Positions 22,001 to 32,290 of a DNA stretch of 64,000 bases are shown here, piece after piece. The notes under the pieces were generated by a model. The model was given only the letters and a program-made list of their open reading frames with translations, had not been told where the DNA came from and did no database searches. This DNA comes from Rosa chinensis (lineage: Eukaryota > Streptophyta > Magnoliopsida > Rosales > Rosaceae), in assembly GCF_002994745.2 (NCBI RefSeq), contig NC_037092.1, forward strand, positions 88,140,398 through 88,204,397, read 5' to 3'. Within the stretch, counting starts at the first letter, position 1. Every line of letters begins with the position of its first letter. A program made the translations under genes and the position numbers.

Positions 22001-23340
22001 GGTCTTTCAGTTAATATTTGGGAAGATGAATGGATCCCTAATGTGGCTGCTCACTCCATAGTTCGACCACCAGACACTATTTTTGAATTTGTTTCGGATT
22101 TGATTGAGGTTAGTACTGGGTCATGGGACCAAGCGGCAGTTTATGCATGTTTTGACGTTGAGACCACCATACATGTACTCTCCATTCCCCTCAGCAGGAG
22201 GTTCGGCTCCGACAAGGTTGCTTGGAAGTATGATAAAAGGGGATGGTTCTCGGTAAAGTCTGCTTATATGATAGCCCGAGAGTTTTCCATTGGACATGTA
22301 TTTGCTGCACCTTCAAGTGGAGATCCCTATATTCAACTTTGGCAGTCATTGTGGAAGGCCAATGTTCCAAAAAAGGTGGCTATATTTGGCTGGCGTGCAG
22401 CACACAATCTTCTTCCCACTAGGATGGCTTTGACAAGGAAGGGGTATATAGGTGAGATCCAATGTGTGGTATGCAATCATGCTGCCGAGTCTATTGACCA
22501 TCTGTTTCGCGAATGCTCCATTGCTAGGGAGATATGGCAAGCCCCTCCCTTCTCTAATTCTCCCTCTAGCTTATCCTGGAAAGATTGGTTGTTGGAGAGA
22601 GCAATCTCGTTATCTTCATCTCTTTTTGATAAGCTGCTCATTCTTTTATGGAGTCTGTGGAGAAACCGCAATGCCATTCTTTGGAGGAATCAGTCCCAGT
22701 CTAGCTCAGGTGTAGTGGCATCAGCTTTAGCCTGGTATGATGAGTACCTGCAAGCTAATTTGGTAGCTAGCCCAGTTCGTAGTCGACAGAAGATAAAGAA
22801 GCAATGGGATCCTCCTGTCGGCGATACCGTGAAACTGAATGTAGACGGGGCCTTCTTACCGAATGTTCCATATGGGGGTACAGGTGGAGTTGTTCATAAC
22901 ACGCAAGGGCACTTCCTTGCTGCTTTTGCACATAAGGTGGAGTTTGTAAGCTCTTCTTTACATTCTGAGCTGCTGGCCCTGAAGCATGGTTTACAGCTAT
23001 TGCAAATTCTGGAAGTTACTAACGCTGTCATTGAAAGCGATTGTCAGGTCGCAGTGGTGGCTATTCACAGTGAACTTGAGGATTTATCTCCACTCAGGGC
23101 CTTGGTGGTCGAAGTGCAAGGATTAATAGCTGCTAGTGCAGATACTAGTATCAGGTTTGTCTCTAGGCAGGCCAATACAGTAGCTCATAGGTTAGCAAGT
23201 TACGGATTTGAGTCTAATGTCAATCATGAATGGTTTGTCAATGCTCCAGACTTATTACTGAATGCCCTCATGTACGATTTGAATCGTATTCATTAATATA
23301 ATTCCTTTTGTCTCAAAAAAAAAAAATTCCCCCCTCTCTT
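19084..23340 (+). mobile_element. LINE (L1-type non-LTR retrotransposon) with TSD
   Basis: The element spans 19,100-23,324. It is flanked by 16 bp TSDs AATTCCCACCTCTCTT (19,084-19,099) and the same with one A-to-C change (23,325-23,340). It ends in CTCAAAAAAAAAA. Only the ORF2 unit is present after a 90 bp leader, so it is probably 5' truncated and ORF1 was not carried. It landed in the 5' leader of the copy B DUF538 gene. Confidence 0.9.
19190..23296 (+). pseudogene. LINE ORF2: endonuclease, reverse transcriptase, zinc finger, RNase H
   Basis: From ATG 19,190 the frame begins FKILTWNCRGLNN, the start of the APE-type endonuclease. It continues with GDFNEI and SRFTWANRF and the SDDEIK/SPGPDGMSPCFFQ linker. 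The reverse transcriptase follows (GIRQGDPLSPYLFILCADGL, catalytic FTDD near 21,259), then a zf-RVT region (FGWRAAHNLLPTR ... CVVCNHAAESIDHLFREC) and a plant RNase H (NVDGAF ... VIESDCQVAV). Only two stops break about 1,368 codons, both TGA: 19,277-19,279 and 20,630-20,632. The RT palm motif usually written KAYDR reads KADDR here. The copy is therefore dead but young. Confidence 0.9.
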
Positions 23341-23834
23341 CTTCTCCTATAGCTCATCCATCGCCCAAATCTCTCTCTACCTTCTACTCCTAACCCTCTT
23401 CTCAGAAAGCCAATTATCTCAATCCCTCAGAGACCTCAAACCCAAACCCCAACCGTCCATCCACCTCGCTCCAATCAATCACAGACGTCCATGACCTCCT
23501 CCCCAAGTACGGCCTCCCAAGGGGTCTGTTACCCGACAACGTAAGATCCTACACTCTATCTGACGATGGAACCTTTGAGATCCATCTCGAAAACCCATGT
23601 TATGTTCACTTTGATCAGTTGGTGTACTACAACAAGAACATCAAAGGGAAGCTGAGTTTCGGCTCTGTTTCCGATGTGTCGGGGATTCAAGCCAAGAAGC
23701 TATTTATTTGGGTTTCCGTGACGGGGATGCATATGGAACAAGGGTCTGATTTAGTTGAGTTTTACGTTGGGGCTCTGTCCGAGAAATTGCCTGCTAAACA
23801 GTTCGAGGACATTCCTGTATGTAAGAGCAATTAA
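23341..23834 (+). pseudogene. DUF538 gene, pseudogene copy B
   Basis: This is collinear with 1733-2251. A small deletion removes the ATG and adjacent codons: the leader runs from CTCATCC straight into CCCAAATCTCTC. An extra base in the AAACCCAAACCCC run shifts the signal-peptide frame relative to the domain. The domain itself remains open (LVYYNKNIKGKLSFGS onward). A TAA at 23,832-23,834 truncates the C terminus. The LINE tail ends directly upstream, so the gene has also lost its leader. Confidence 0.85.
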
Positions 23835-25635
23835 GGCTTGTCAAGGAGGACCTAGTGTGGAGTCAATGTGAGGTAAATTTGGATTTTTACTTCGAAAGAA
23901 AAATAATGTCTTTGCTGTTTGAGTGTGAATTATATGGGAAAGACTGGATTTTGTGTTTCTAAGATTTCTAATTTTACTTTGAAGGGTTGGGCAAAATAAG
24001 CAAAGAAACCACAGCCAACATTTACTTCTACTTCAAGTTAAAGACTGAGTTTCTTTTTGTACAAAAGTTGTTATTGTACATGAAGAATGAGCTTAGGTTT
24101 TAATTATGTCCATATTCTGTTAGTTAGGAACTTTGAAAGTTTGAAAAATTTTGGTCTTCTGAGTGCTTGAACTTGTCTGAAATGTTTATGCCATTTGTGT
24201 TGATAACCAAATCAAAGTATCAAAACAAAGGAAAAGGAAGATAATGTTTTCGAATTTTTTTTTAGGTTATTTAGAGCAACAATTGCAGGACCAAGAGATT
24301 CTTGTAGTCATTTTAAATTTTTAATAGGAGAATTCTGATGAATTATTTGCTAAAATCATCTTGTTGAACCTATGTTATGTCTTTCCTTTCCATATTTCTG
24401 AGGTTATGATGAAAAGAAGTTTTTCCATTTTCCTTTCCAATCAAAAACTTGTTTGCTTTGATAAAGATAATGTCTGTGAGAAGTTTGTAGTGTTTTACTC
24501 CAGCCATGCATGTCTGAAGGTTTGGAATCTCAGGTTTCGTACTTGCATCATGTATGTCTGTGTGCATTTTTTTATGAAGGCCATAGAAAGGCACTTGACC
24601 TATGTATTGAAATGGTTGCTTGAATAGTCAAATCCTATTTCACTTGGTATCACACTTTCACTCCATCTATGATCTAATTCTTGAGGCCAATGCTCATATG
24701 GGTGGGTTCAGGGTTAGGAGGATGGTTATCAGCCCCATTTTTACCCTCCAAAAGACAAAAAATAATGATGCCAACAGTTCTTGAAATTGTTATTTTGTCA
24801 TTGATCCTTTGTTAAACACTGAGCAGACAATTATGAGTTTATAAACTTTGGCAGCATGCATAATCAGCAAATTCTTCAAGGGTTCATATTCATATGTAGA
24901 TCGGAATGCCTTTGAAGTGAAACCAAAACCAACTTTGCAATTTTTAAGCTCTAAACCTTCTTTATCGTGTTGCTGTTTGCTGTGAGTAGAAGGCTCTTGC
25001 ATGAACACCCAGCTTCTTAGCCGAGTGTTTTCTGTTTGAAGAAAATTCTTTAACCCAAATTTACACTGGAGAATATGTTCCCATTTAAAAGTTAGAAGTG
25101 CTTTTTTTTTTTGGCTCCTATCATCTTCCTTTGTGTGATTAGGCTTGAATGAATTATGCTAATCTTTGGTGGACTAATGTAGTTTCCTTAATGGTGATGC
25201 AGGCGGAAAGAACTAAATGGAGTTGGCATTGGAAGAAGAATAATGTGTGCATATGTTTCTATCTGTTGCAAGAATTTTATGCTCGTTGCTCTCAAGTTCT
25301 CTCCACACAAGTGGCGTACAGAAGCAAATATATGTGCATATGAATTTCTTGTTAGTTGCCACAAAAAGAAATAATGTATTGTTATTTCCTCTGTGCCAAC
25401 TACAGGCACTGATCTACACCTTATGAATTATAAGTAAATATATGTGAAAATTTCGTGCTTGTTAATGAAAATTTGTGGGAATGTTTTATTATGATTATTA
25501 CAATAAGAGTAGCAGAGTACTATGTCTACTATCTAACTTCTAAACAAACTTTCTCCTCATGCTTGCCATACAGTTTGCTATCATCACATGGAAGCTGTCT
25601 TGTACATAGTCAGGGAAATGGTAATATGCATACCT
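23835..25635. other. Spacer between DUF538 and RLP, module B
   Basis: This non-coding sequence is nearly identical to 2,252-4,239 but shorter, lacking about 250 bp around 24,765. No independent gene is supported. Confidence 0.6.
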
Positions 25636-27789
25636 TCACTTTCTCATAAGCACCAAGGGACCACAGACCCCCCAAAATCCTGTAATGAACCCAAGTGCAA
25701 CAGAAACATAAAACCATGGAATTTGATGCTCCTTAGTGTCTGCATCTTGGGGGCTCATATCAGGTGCATCAGCACCAGTTGTTCTCTGACACTTATTTGG
25801 AAGTGGGGCACCACAAAGTTTCCGATTCCCCTCAAATGCAGAAGCATTGAAACTTTGGAGCTGAGTGCTTGATGGAATTGGTCCTCGGAGATTATTGTAC
25901 GAGACATTGAACCTTGATAAGAAATTAAGACCTCTGAATGATGCCGGGATTTTTCCAGACAAATGGTTCATGGAGAGATCCAGTATCTCCATGTACTTTA
26001 GGTTAGATATCTGGTCTGGAATGTTGCCGGAGAAGTTGTTAGCACTAAGATCCAGCTGGTGGAGAAGCTGCAATTGGCCAATCTCAATAGGTATATTCCC
26101 ACTAAGGCAATTGTGTCCTAGGTGTATAAATGGGGTATAAAATATATAATTGTACTGTAAAAGTTTTGCATGACCACTAGGACTGTAGTAAATAGGTAGT
26201 TCAAGATAAATACGACCTACTTGAGCTGCAGTTTGTCCAGATACTAACATAGGTAGTGTGCACAATTCCTTTGGAATTTCTCCAGAAAGTAGGTTGAATT
26301 GCATCATTAAAGAATTCAGCCTTGGAAGAGTCCCCAGCCAACTTGGAATTGTGCCAGTGATTCTGTTGTGTTCCAGATCCAAGATCTGTAACTTCTTCAG
26401 CTTCGATAGCCATGAAGGAATTATACCACTAAGGTTACATGAATTCAAATCTAAAATCTGAAGATACCGAAATCCATGAAAATCGGCCATTTCAACACCG
26501 TTCGGCATTTCCTCACCTAAAAAACTAGATGCTAATGATAGGTATGCAAGGCGTTTGCAACCCATTAGTATCTTTATGGACCCTGTCACATCGGTCAGAC
26601 GTTTGTTACAACCAAGTGAGAGGAAGGACAAGTATTTCAAGGAAAGAATTTCAGGGTGTATTTGAACCTCTAGATTATTATAGTTCAATCGAATTGCTTT
26701 CAAGAACTTGCACGAGTAGATGCTTCTCGGCAAGATACCAAAGAAGTTATTTTTCCGCAAGTCAAGTTTACTAAGTTGGCTAAGTTTGGAAAAATTAAGC
26801 ATGGAGATATCACCTCCCAAGTTGTTGTTTCCCATACGTAGTTCAACGAGGTTTGTGCAATTCATCAAAGATAGGGGCAATGAACCTTCCAGATAGTTGA
26901 AATCAAGGAGTATGTATTTCAACTTTGAGAGCTTCTCAAGATGGAGAGGGAGCACACCACTCAATTGGTTATAGGAGAGGTCAAGGGTTGTGAGGTTGGT
27001 GAGGTTGGCAATTCCATCGCTCATTGCTCCATTCAATGAATTCAGAGGTAGTGAAATCTCTTCAAGAGTGGTAGAATTAAACATATCTTCTGGAAGCGAT
27101 CCTGAGAGGTAATTGTGACCAGCACGGAAGACCTGCAGTTTGGAACACTTCCCTAATCCAGAAGATATACTACCAGTGAAATTATTGAATGAAAAATCAA
27201 GGTGTCGTAACGAGGAAGAAAAAGAACGACAAATAGAGGATGGGATAGGACCTGAAAAGGTGTTGTTACTGACATTGAAACTAGTCAAATTCCAAGCTTG
27301 TTGGAAAAAAGAATATGGAACTGCACCATGTAAACGATTGCTGGAAAGATCCACCATCCGAATATGACTGGATGGTAGAGAAGATGGTAACACTCCAAAA
27401 AGAAGGTTAAAGCTCAAATCTAGGATTTCGAGATCATTCAAGGACAAGAAGAATTCAGTTTGATCTAGAGAACCAAAGAATGAATTGTAGGAGAGATTCA
27501 AGTGGGTGAGATGTCTGAGATTTCCGAGTGACGATGATAGAAAAGTACCTTCTTTGAGTTTAAGTCCTTTGGAAGGTAACTGCAAATGGGTGATCCAACC
27601 ACCCTGATTACATGTGACGCCCTCCCAATTGCAGCAATCAGCGGAAGTCCAATTCAACTGAGGAGAAGACAAAGTAAGAGCGAAGGACAGCAGAGAGCTG
27701 CGTTCGCTTTGGTTGCAAGCATGAATGTTTTCAAATGTGATATTGGAATAGAATATCAAGAGCAACAAGAAAAGGAATGCATTAGCCAT
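25636..27789 (-). CDS. LRR receptor-like protein, PSY1R-type ectodomain (RLP2/RLP3-like)
   Basis: A single intact exon encodes 717 residues, close to Arabidopsis RLP2/RLP3. Residues 1-24 form a signal peptide. The N-terminal cap carries paired cysteines (ADCCNWEGVTC). About 20 plant-type LRRs follow, containing LxxLDLSxNxLSGxIP units. A non-LRR island lies at about residues 514-557 (SGQTAAQVGRIYLELPIYY), as in peptide-hormone receptors of the PSKR/PSY1R group. A C-terminal cap (LCGAPLPNKC), an acidic juxtamembrane stretch and one transmembrane helix (about 690-712) complete it. There is no kinase; the protein stops with MRK right after the membrane. Such RLPs act at the plasma membrane with a co-receptor, in defence or peptide signalling. 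The ATG at 27,789 begins the signal peptide; the upstream in-frame codon is TTG here but ATG in copy A. Confidence 0.88.
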   Translation of the reverse strand: MANAFLFLLLLIFYSNITFENIHACNQSERSSLLSFALTLSSPQLNWTSADCCNWEGVTCNQGGWITHLQLPSKGLKLKEGTFLSSSLGNLRHLTHLNLSYNSFFGSLDQTEFFLSLNDLEILDLSFNLLFGVLPSSLPSSHIRMVDLSSNRLHGAVPYSFFQQAWNLTSFNVSNNTFSGPIPSSICRSFSSSLRHLDFSFNNFTGSISSGLGKCSKLQVFRAGHNYLSGSLPEDMFNSTTLEEISLPLNSLNGAMSDGIANLTNLTTLDLSYNQLSGVLPLHLEKLSKLKYILLDFNYLEGSLPLSLMNCTNLVELRMGNNNLGGDISMLNFSKLSQLSKLDLRKNNFFGILPRSIYSCKFLKAIRLNYNNLEVQIHPEILSLKYLSFLSLGCNKRLTDVTGSIKILMGCKRLAYLSLASSFLGEEMPNGVEMADFHGFRYLQILDLNSCNLSGIIPSWLSKLKKLQILDLEHNRITGTIPSWLGTLPRLNSLMMQFNLLSGEIPKELCTLPMLVSGQTAAQVGRIYLELPIYYSPSGHAKLLQYNYIFYTPFIHLGHNCLSGNIPIEIGQLQLLHQLDLSANNFSGNIPDQISNLKYMEILDLSMNHLSGKIPASFRGLNFLSRFNVSYNNLRGPIPSSTQLQSFNASAFEGNRKLCGAPLPNKCQRTTGADAPDMSPQDADTKEHQIPWFYVSVALGFITGFWGVCGPLVLMRK

Positions 27790-28130
27790 TTGGTGATAAA
27801 GCTGCACTAGCAAGTCTGTTTGTTGTTTAGATTAGATTTCACTCATGTATTTATATTGAACTAAAATGAGGTCGATCAGCATTGCCACTTTAATTGATGA
27901 CCACATGCATAGGTTCCCAGAAGGATCAGCAAGTCCATAACCCAGTCCGAACGGCTAAGAAAGATAGAGGCCATCATTTTCAGCTTGTCTTCCTTTGCTC
28001 ATATAATTATCTACTGGTCACTGTTAACTTAGAGAGTACATAGCCTTAATATTGAAAAAAATAAAAATAATAAAAAAATAAAGAAGAATTTTTTTTAAGA
28101 AAAAAACGAATTGTGCCTTGATCAGTTGAA

Positions 28131-28352
28131 TTATGTTCACTTTGATTAGTTGGTGTACTACATCTAGTGAACAAGAACATTCAAGGAAAGCTGAGTTTCG
28201 ACTCTGTTTCCGATGTGTCGGGGATTCAAGCCAAGAAGCTATTTCTTTGGGTTTCCGTGACAGGGATGCGTATGGAACAAGGTCTGATTCATTGAGTTTT
28301 ACGTTGGGGCTCTTTCCAAGAAATTGCCTGCTACTGTTGAGTCAATGTGAGG
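28131..28352 (+). pseudogene. DUF538 fragment, third copy
   Basis: This matches the middle and end of the DUF538 gene (around 1,981-2,251), with a TAG in the LVYY region, an inserted TCTAGTGAAC-like patch and several frameshifts. Sequence to about 28,810 still resembles the spacer downstream of DUF538 (TTATCAGCTCC..., GGAAGTTTAGATGA...). It therefore marks a third, older module. Confidence 0.75.
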
Positions 28353-29070
28353 GAAGGATTGACAAAATAAGCGGAAAGATGACTAGCTAATATCTTCCAA
28401 AAGAGTGAAGATTCTCCAAGGCACTCTATGAATATGATTGATCAGTTAGAAAGAAGCCAAGGAAAGATAGCATCTGATAGAAGGAATATTAGGAATAAAA
28501 CAGGATAATGATTTTCAGAGTTCAGACGAATAGGGACAGTGGAGAAAAACATGATCAATGGATTCCCAATTTAGAGTACGAAAAGGGCAATTATCGGGAA
28601 TTTTAATTTTGGGAGGCAATTTTAATCTTGGCACTTGACCTATGGCTTGCAATGGTTGCTCTAATCCTTTTTCCATGATCTAATTGTTCAGTATGTGTGG
28701 GTTCAATTCAGGAGGAACGTTATCAGCTCCATTTCCAAAAGACCAAAAAAGTAATCGGCCCCATCTTCTGCCGTCTATAGGAAGTTTAGATGAATAGTGA
28801 AATCACTAGACATGAAGCCCGCGCGCGATGCTACGGCTACGGGTTTATGTCTTTTGTCCCTTAAATGCATGTTATAAAAATCAATAAACATATATACTTT
28901 GGTCTCAATCTCCTCAAGTAAAGGTTATCCGTTATTTTGACCAAAATATATGTATTCATAACTACTGAAAAATAAGTAAATAATTAGATAAATAAAGAAC
29001 TAAAATGTGAGGCCTTTGAAATAAAATTGGGCTTAAAAAAATAAAATAAAATAAAAAAAGAAGAAAGAAC
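28353..29070. other. Decayed spacer of the third module, then unassigned AT-rich DNA
   Basis: To about 28,810 the sequence is a degraded copy of the DUF538-RLP spacer. From 28,815 a CGCGCGCGATGCTACGG stretch and AT-rich DNA follow, with nothing recognisable. The TSD AGAAC (29,066-29,070) of the large LTR element closes the region. Confidence 0.5.
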
Positions 29071-30555
29071 TGTTTGAACCAAAATTAACATTTTTTCCCG
29101 ACGAAGGGGACTCGGAAAAACCGGGCCAATATCGGTGGCCCAAGCTATTTATTTCTGACAAGTTCGGAAAATATTGCTTAGAGGCTAAATAAAGCCTACT
29201 TGGAAGCCAAGCAATCTTGAAGCAAATCTGAATATTCCTTGATCTACTATTAATTATCAAATATTTGATAATTAAGGATAGCTGGTTTGCTTACTAAGAT
29301 TGAGCAGGAGGGAAGGTTGTGGACGTAAAAGCAGGGGCTCTTATTGATTAAGGAATCAAAGGGATGTATATATACATGCAATTAAAGTTACGTGCATATG
29401 AGTCCTCGCGAAGATATATAATCAAGCACGCGAGCGCGATCATGTTGGTTTGCTCGCGAATATCAAGTTGACCAAGTATCCCATGCAATTAAGATGGCAT
29501 GCACGTGCAGCGTATGGAAGTAATCAATCATCCTTAAATTGCAATAATGAAGGAACATATATGTAATGCATATATGGTAGCTCAGCATGGAAAGACAATT
29601 AAGGAAGGCCATCAGCCTTCGCTATCAATATATATATATATATATATATATAAAAGGAATCAAAGCTATCCATGCAATTAATGTGTAGTGGACGTGGAGC
29701 GGATGGAAGGATAACTATCCTTAATTGTGTCATCCCTTATTCTTTCAGTACCATTCATGATTGCATGCCGCAAGCTACAGAGTCCTCGCTACGATATATT
29801 CGCAATTAATATATGTGCATATCCTACTGCATTCAAGAAGATTACGTCAAAGACTTCAAAAGGCAATTAACCTTGCCTACATTCTAGCTACGACAGAGTT
29901 AATCTCTTATTGCCTATGATAGCTATCAAAACTATTTAGAGTTTTGATTTGATTCAAGGCCAATAACTGTGGCCTAAAATATAGTATTTTATTCCTATTA
30001 GGAAGGAGAATCTACGGGCATCCTATATATAGAGGCTAAAGACGATATAGAAGACACAACAACAACTCTCAACTCAACTAATGGCATAGATTATCAGGCC
30101 TCCCAGGAGCAAACCTTCAACCTAGTTGAAACCCGGCGACCGTACTTCCAGTCCTAGTGTCCCCAGGAGCCGACTGCCAGTATCACTGCCACCGATACCA
30201 GCAGCGAAGCAAGGGTAACGCCCTCGCAACCCAGTAAAGCTAAAGTCACGCTTTAGCAAAACCTGTGCTTTCTCAGAACTTCCCAGTGATTGCTCTGCTC
30301 AACCTACAACGTTGAGTATCGATTCGGTGACGCGAAGAGATCACAATCAAAGCCCTTACCCATAAGGCAAGAAGTCTTTTTCGAGAAGGCAGAGAAAAAA
30401 GCCTTGTGACGAGGTTGGTGCTCTCCTCGTCCACAGCGCTTGATTCAAGAAGTCAGGTCAAGGGATTCCCGACAACTGCACCCTATGGTGCTAGCACATC
30501 TGCGCACACGCTCAAAAGAGACAGTTTGTACGCCAACTAGTTTTGGAGCCAAACA
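29071..30555 (+). repeat. 5' LTR of the LARD
   Basis: This LTR is 1,485 bp. It contains a TA microsatellite (about 29,632-29,652), a TATA box (TATATATAG, 30,024-30,032) and a CA-rich leader (GACACAACAACAACTCTCAAC) just after it, typical of a transcription start region. It is closely matched by the 3' LTR except at 29,934-30,031. Confidence 0.88.
30024..30032 (+). promoter_or_regulatory. TATA box of the LARD 5' LTR
   Basis: TATATATAG lies about 30 bp before the A/C-rich start-like sequence. The corresponding part of the 3' LTR is replaced by foreign DNA ending in a TA microsatellite. Confidence 0.5.
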
Positions 30556-30655
30556 TTTTGGCACACCTGGTAGGACCACACTAGAGTCTTTTGTATTCAC
30601 CATCATTGGGATGCCAGGGGAATATCTTTACCGAAGGAACTCCTAAATTGAAAAG

Positions 30656-31060
30656 ATGGCCAATGTTGCCACCATTGGCGACACTATGACAAGAGAGGCC
30701 TTCGTTCCGAAGCCTATTCCAGAGGGAGCGACTTTCGAGGAAAAGCTCGCGATCATCATGGAGAATAACGAGAGACATCGTAAAAAGGTAGCTGCTGACT
30801 TCGACAAGGAAATCGCAAGGACAAACCAGCTCATACGGGAACTGGACGAGCGCATTGCCCAGCGTGCTGAGGATACCAGGCTACAAATTGCACAGTCAGA
30901 GAATGCAGTAAGGGCACATGCTAGAGATATCGCTGATGAGCAGAGTTTGCGACAAAAGCAAGCCATGGAGGCCATCCCGAACCAAAACAAGCAGACCTCA
31001 TCAGAGTGCGCGACCTTGCGCAAAGAAGGTTCCAACTTGGCCACTCAAGTCGGTTCATAG
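30656..31060 (+). CDS. LARD gag-like leader protein, 134 codons
   Basis: The ATG lies 100 bp past the 5' LTR. The product is hydrophilic. Residues about 20-110 are strongly helical and coiled-coil-like (KLAIIMENNERHRKKVAADF, RELDERIAQRAEDTRLQIA). No zinc knuckle or capsid motif is recognisable. Its position suggests a residual gag N terminus. The frame stops at 31,058, and nearby frames (31,070-31,264) continue similarly hydrophilic sequence, so a frameshift is possible. Confidence 0.45.
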   Translation: MANVATIGDTMTREAFVPKPIPEGATFEEKLAIIMENNERHRKKVAADFDKEIARTNQLIRELDERIAQRAEDTRLQIAQSENAVRAHARDIADEQSLRQKQAMEAIPNQNKQTSSECATLRKEGSNLATQVGS

Positions 31061-31273
31061 CAAGGCTAATTGGAAAGTCAAGAATCTGCACACGAGGAAG
31101 TTGTGTCTGAGGTTGAATTGCCTATAGGTGGCAATAAACCTAAATGCCTCACTGATGAGTCACAGCCTTACATAGAGGCTATGCATGGAGAAGATGATCC
31201 ACGAGATTCTTCTTCTGATAATATAATTGTCTCTAAACAAATATCTAATTTCTCCACTGATTAGGCCAAATAC

Positions 31274-32290
31274 ATGGCTACTGATCAGATGCCTGAGGGG
31301 CATGATAGTGCCCCGGTTCATCCCCCTAATAACCAGAAGCAGATGCATAATTATCTATTTAATTATGATCATGCTACTGAACGTCATGGCTATGCAAGGG
31401 GTCAAAAGCATGATCCACTTAATTATCAATTGAGGCATGGCCCACCTTACTATCATCAATTACGCTTTGGCCATGCTACTGGATGTCATGGTGAAGGTGG
31501 CCACAATCATGGCCAACTTAATTATCAATTAAGTTGTGGTCTTGGAAAGCCAATTTGTGGCTTTATTAATCAATTCAACTTGAAGATCTTCATATACGCT
31601 TCAAGGCCAAGTGGTGGCTTTGATATAGGTGGAGGATACATCTGCAGCCCACGTTACAAGAATGGCCAGAACAATTATTCTAGTGGCCAATTTGTACTTC
31701 GTGACTGCAAATTTGAGTATCATCAATATAAGTTAACTCTTGTTTACAATTATTCAAATTTCTTTCAAAAGAAATTTATCCATGATGATACTATACAGCC
31801 CATAGAGGCATCTCAATATGATGCCTGGAAAGAAAATAGAGGCAAACAATTATTAGATATGCCTATCTTTGCAGAAGAGATCAATTCACCTGTCTTTGGT
31901 GATTCTAAATATGATCTCAACATGGAGCCGATCTATGATGAATATGATGATAATTATAATTTAATTATTGGTTCCAAAATTCATATGCAGGAGTTCAAGT
32001 TCTTTGAAGCTCTTGATCATGAGAATTCAAACCAACAAGTGGTCAAATATAAAAGCCAATTCGTGGCTTATTCTGAAGACACCATGTTCTATGACATGGT
32101 AGTTGGCGACAAAGCCAATCTTGGGATACCGTCATCTCCAAAATTGCAATTGAAGATCATGCTTCGTCAACCAACAAAGATACTTGGGGGCAATACTCCT
32201 CCCACGAGCCAAATTTCTTCCAAGTTTTTAACGCGAAGTATCTTTGTTGCTTTCCTGCAAGCTCTCACAAGAGGGGTTTTCATGATATAA
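31274..32290 (+). CDS. LARD internal open frame, 338 codons, unknown
   Basis: The ATG frame is open for 338 codons. It is rich in His, Asn, Tyr and Gln, with repeated motifs LNYQLRHG / LRFGHATGCHGEG / LNYQLSCG in the first 110 residues. I recognise no domain. Translated simple repetition inside a LARD makes real function doubtful. It lies within the retroelement and is not a host gene. Confidence 0.3.
   Translation: MATDQMPEGHDSAPVHPPNNQKQMHNYLFNYDHATERHGYARGQKHDPLNYQLRHGPPYYHQLRFGHATGCHGEGGHNHGQLNYQLSCGLGKPICGFINQFNLKIFIYASRPSGGFDIGGGYICSPRYKNGQNNYSSGQFVLRDCKFEYHQYKLTLVYNYSNFFQKKFIHDDTIQPIEASQYDAWKENRGKQLLDMPIFAEEINSPVFGDSKYDLNMEPIYDEYDDNYNLIIGSKIHMQEFKFFEALDHENSNQQVVKYKSQFVAYSEDTMFYDMVVGDKANLGIPSSPKLQLKIMLRQPTKILGGNTPPTSQISSKFLTRSIFVAFLQALTRGVFMI

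Larger units (their letters stand above)
17603..27900. repeat. Tandem segmental duplication, module B (DUF538 + RLP)
   Basis: This is the second copy of the segment at 969-6,614, in the same orientation. It is longer because two non-LTR insertions (17,718-18,776 and 19,100-23,324) sit in it. Removing both restores collinearity with copy A. Confidence 0.85.
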
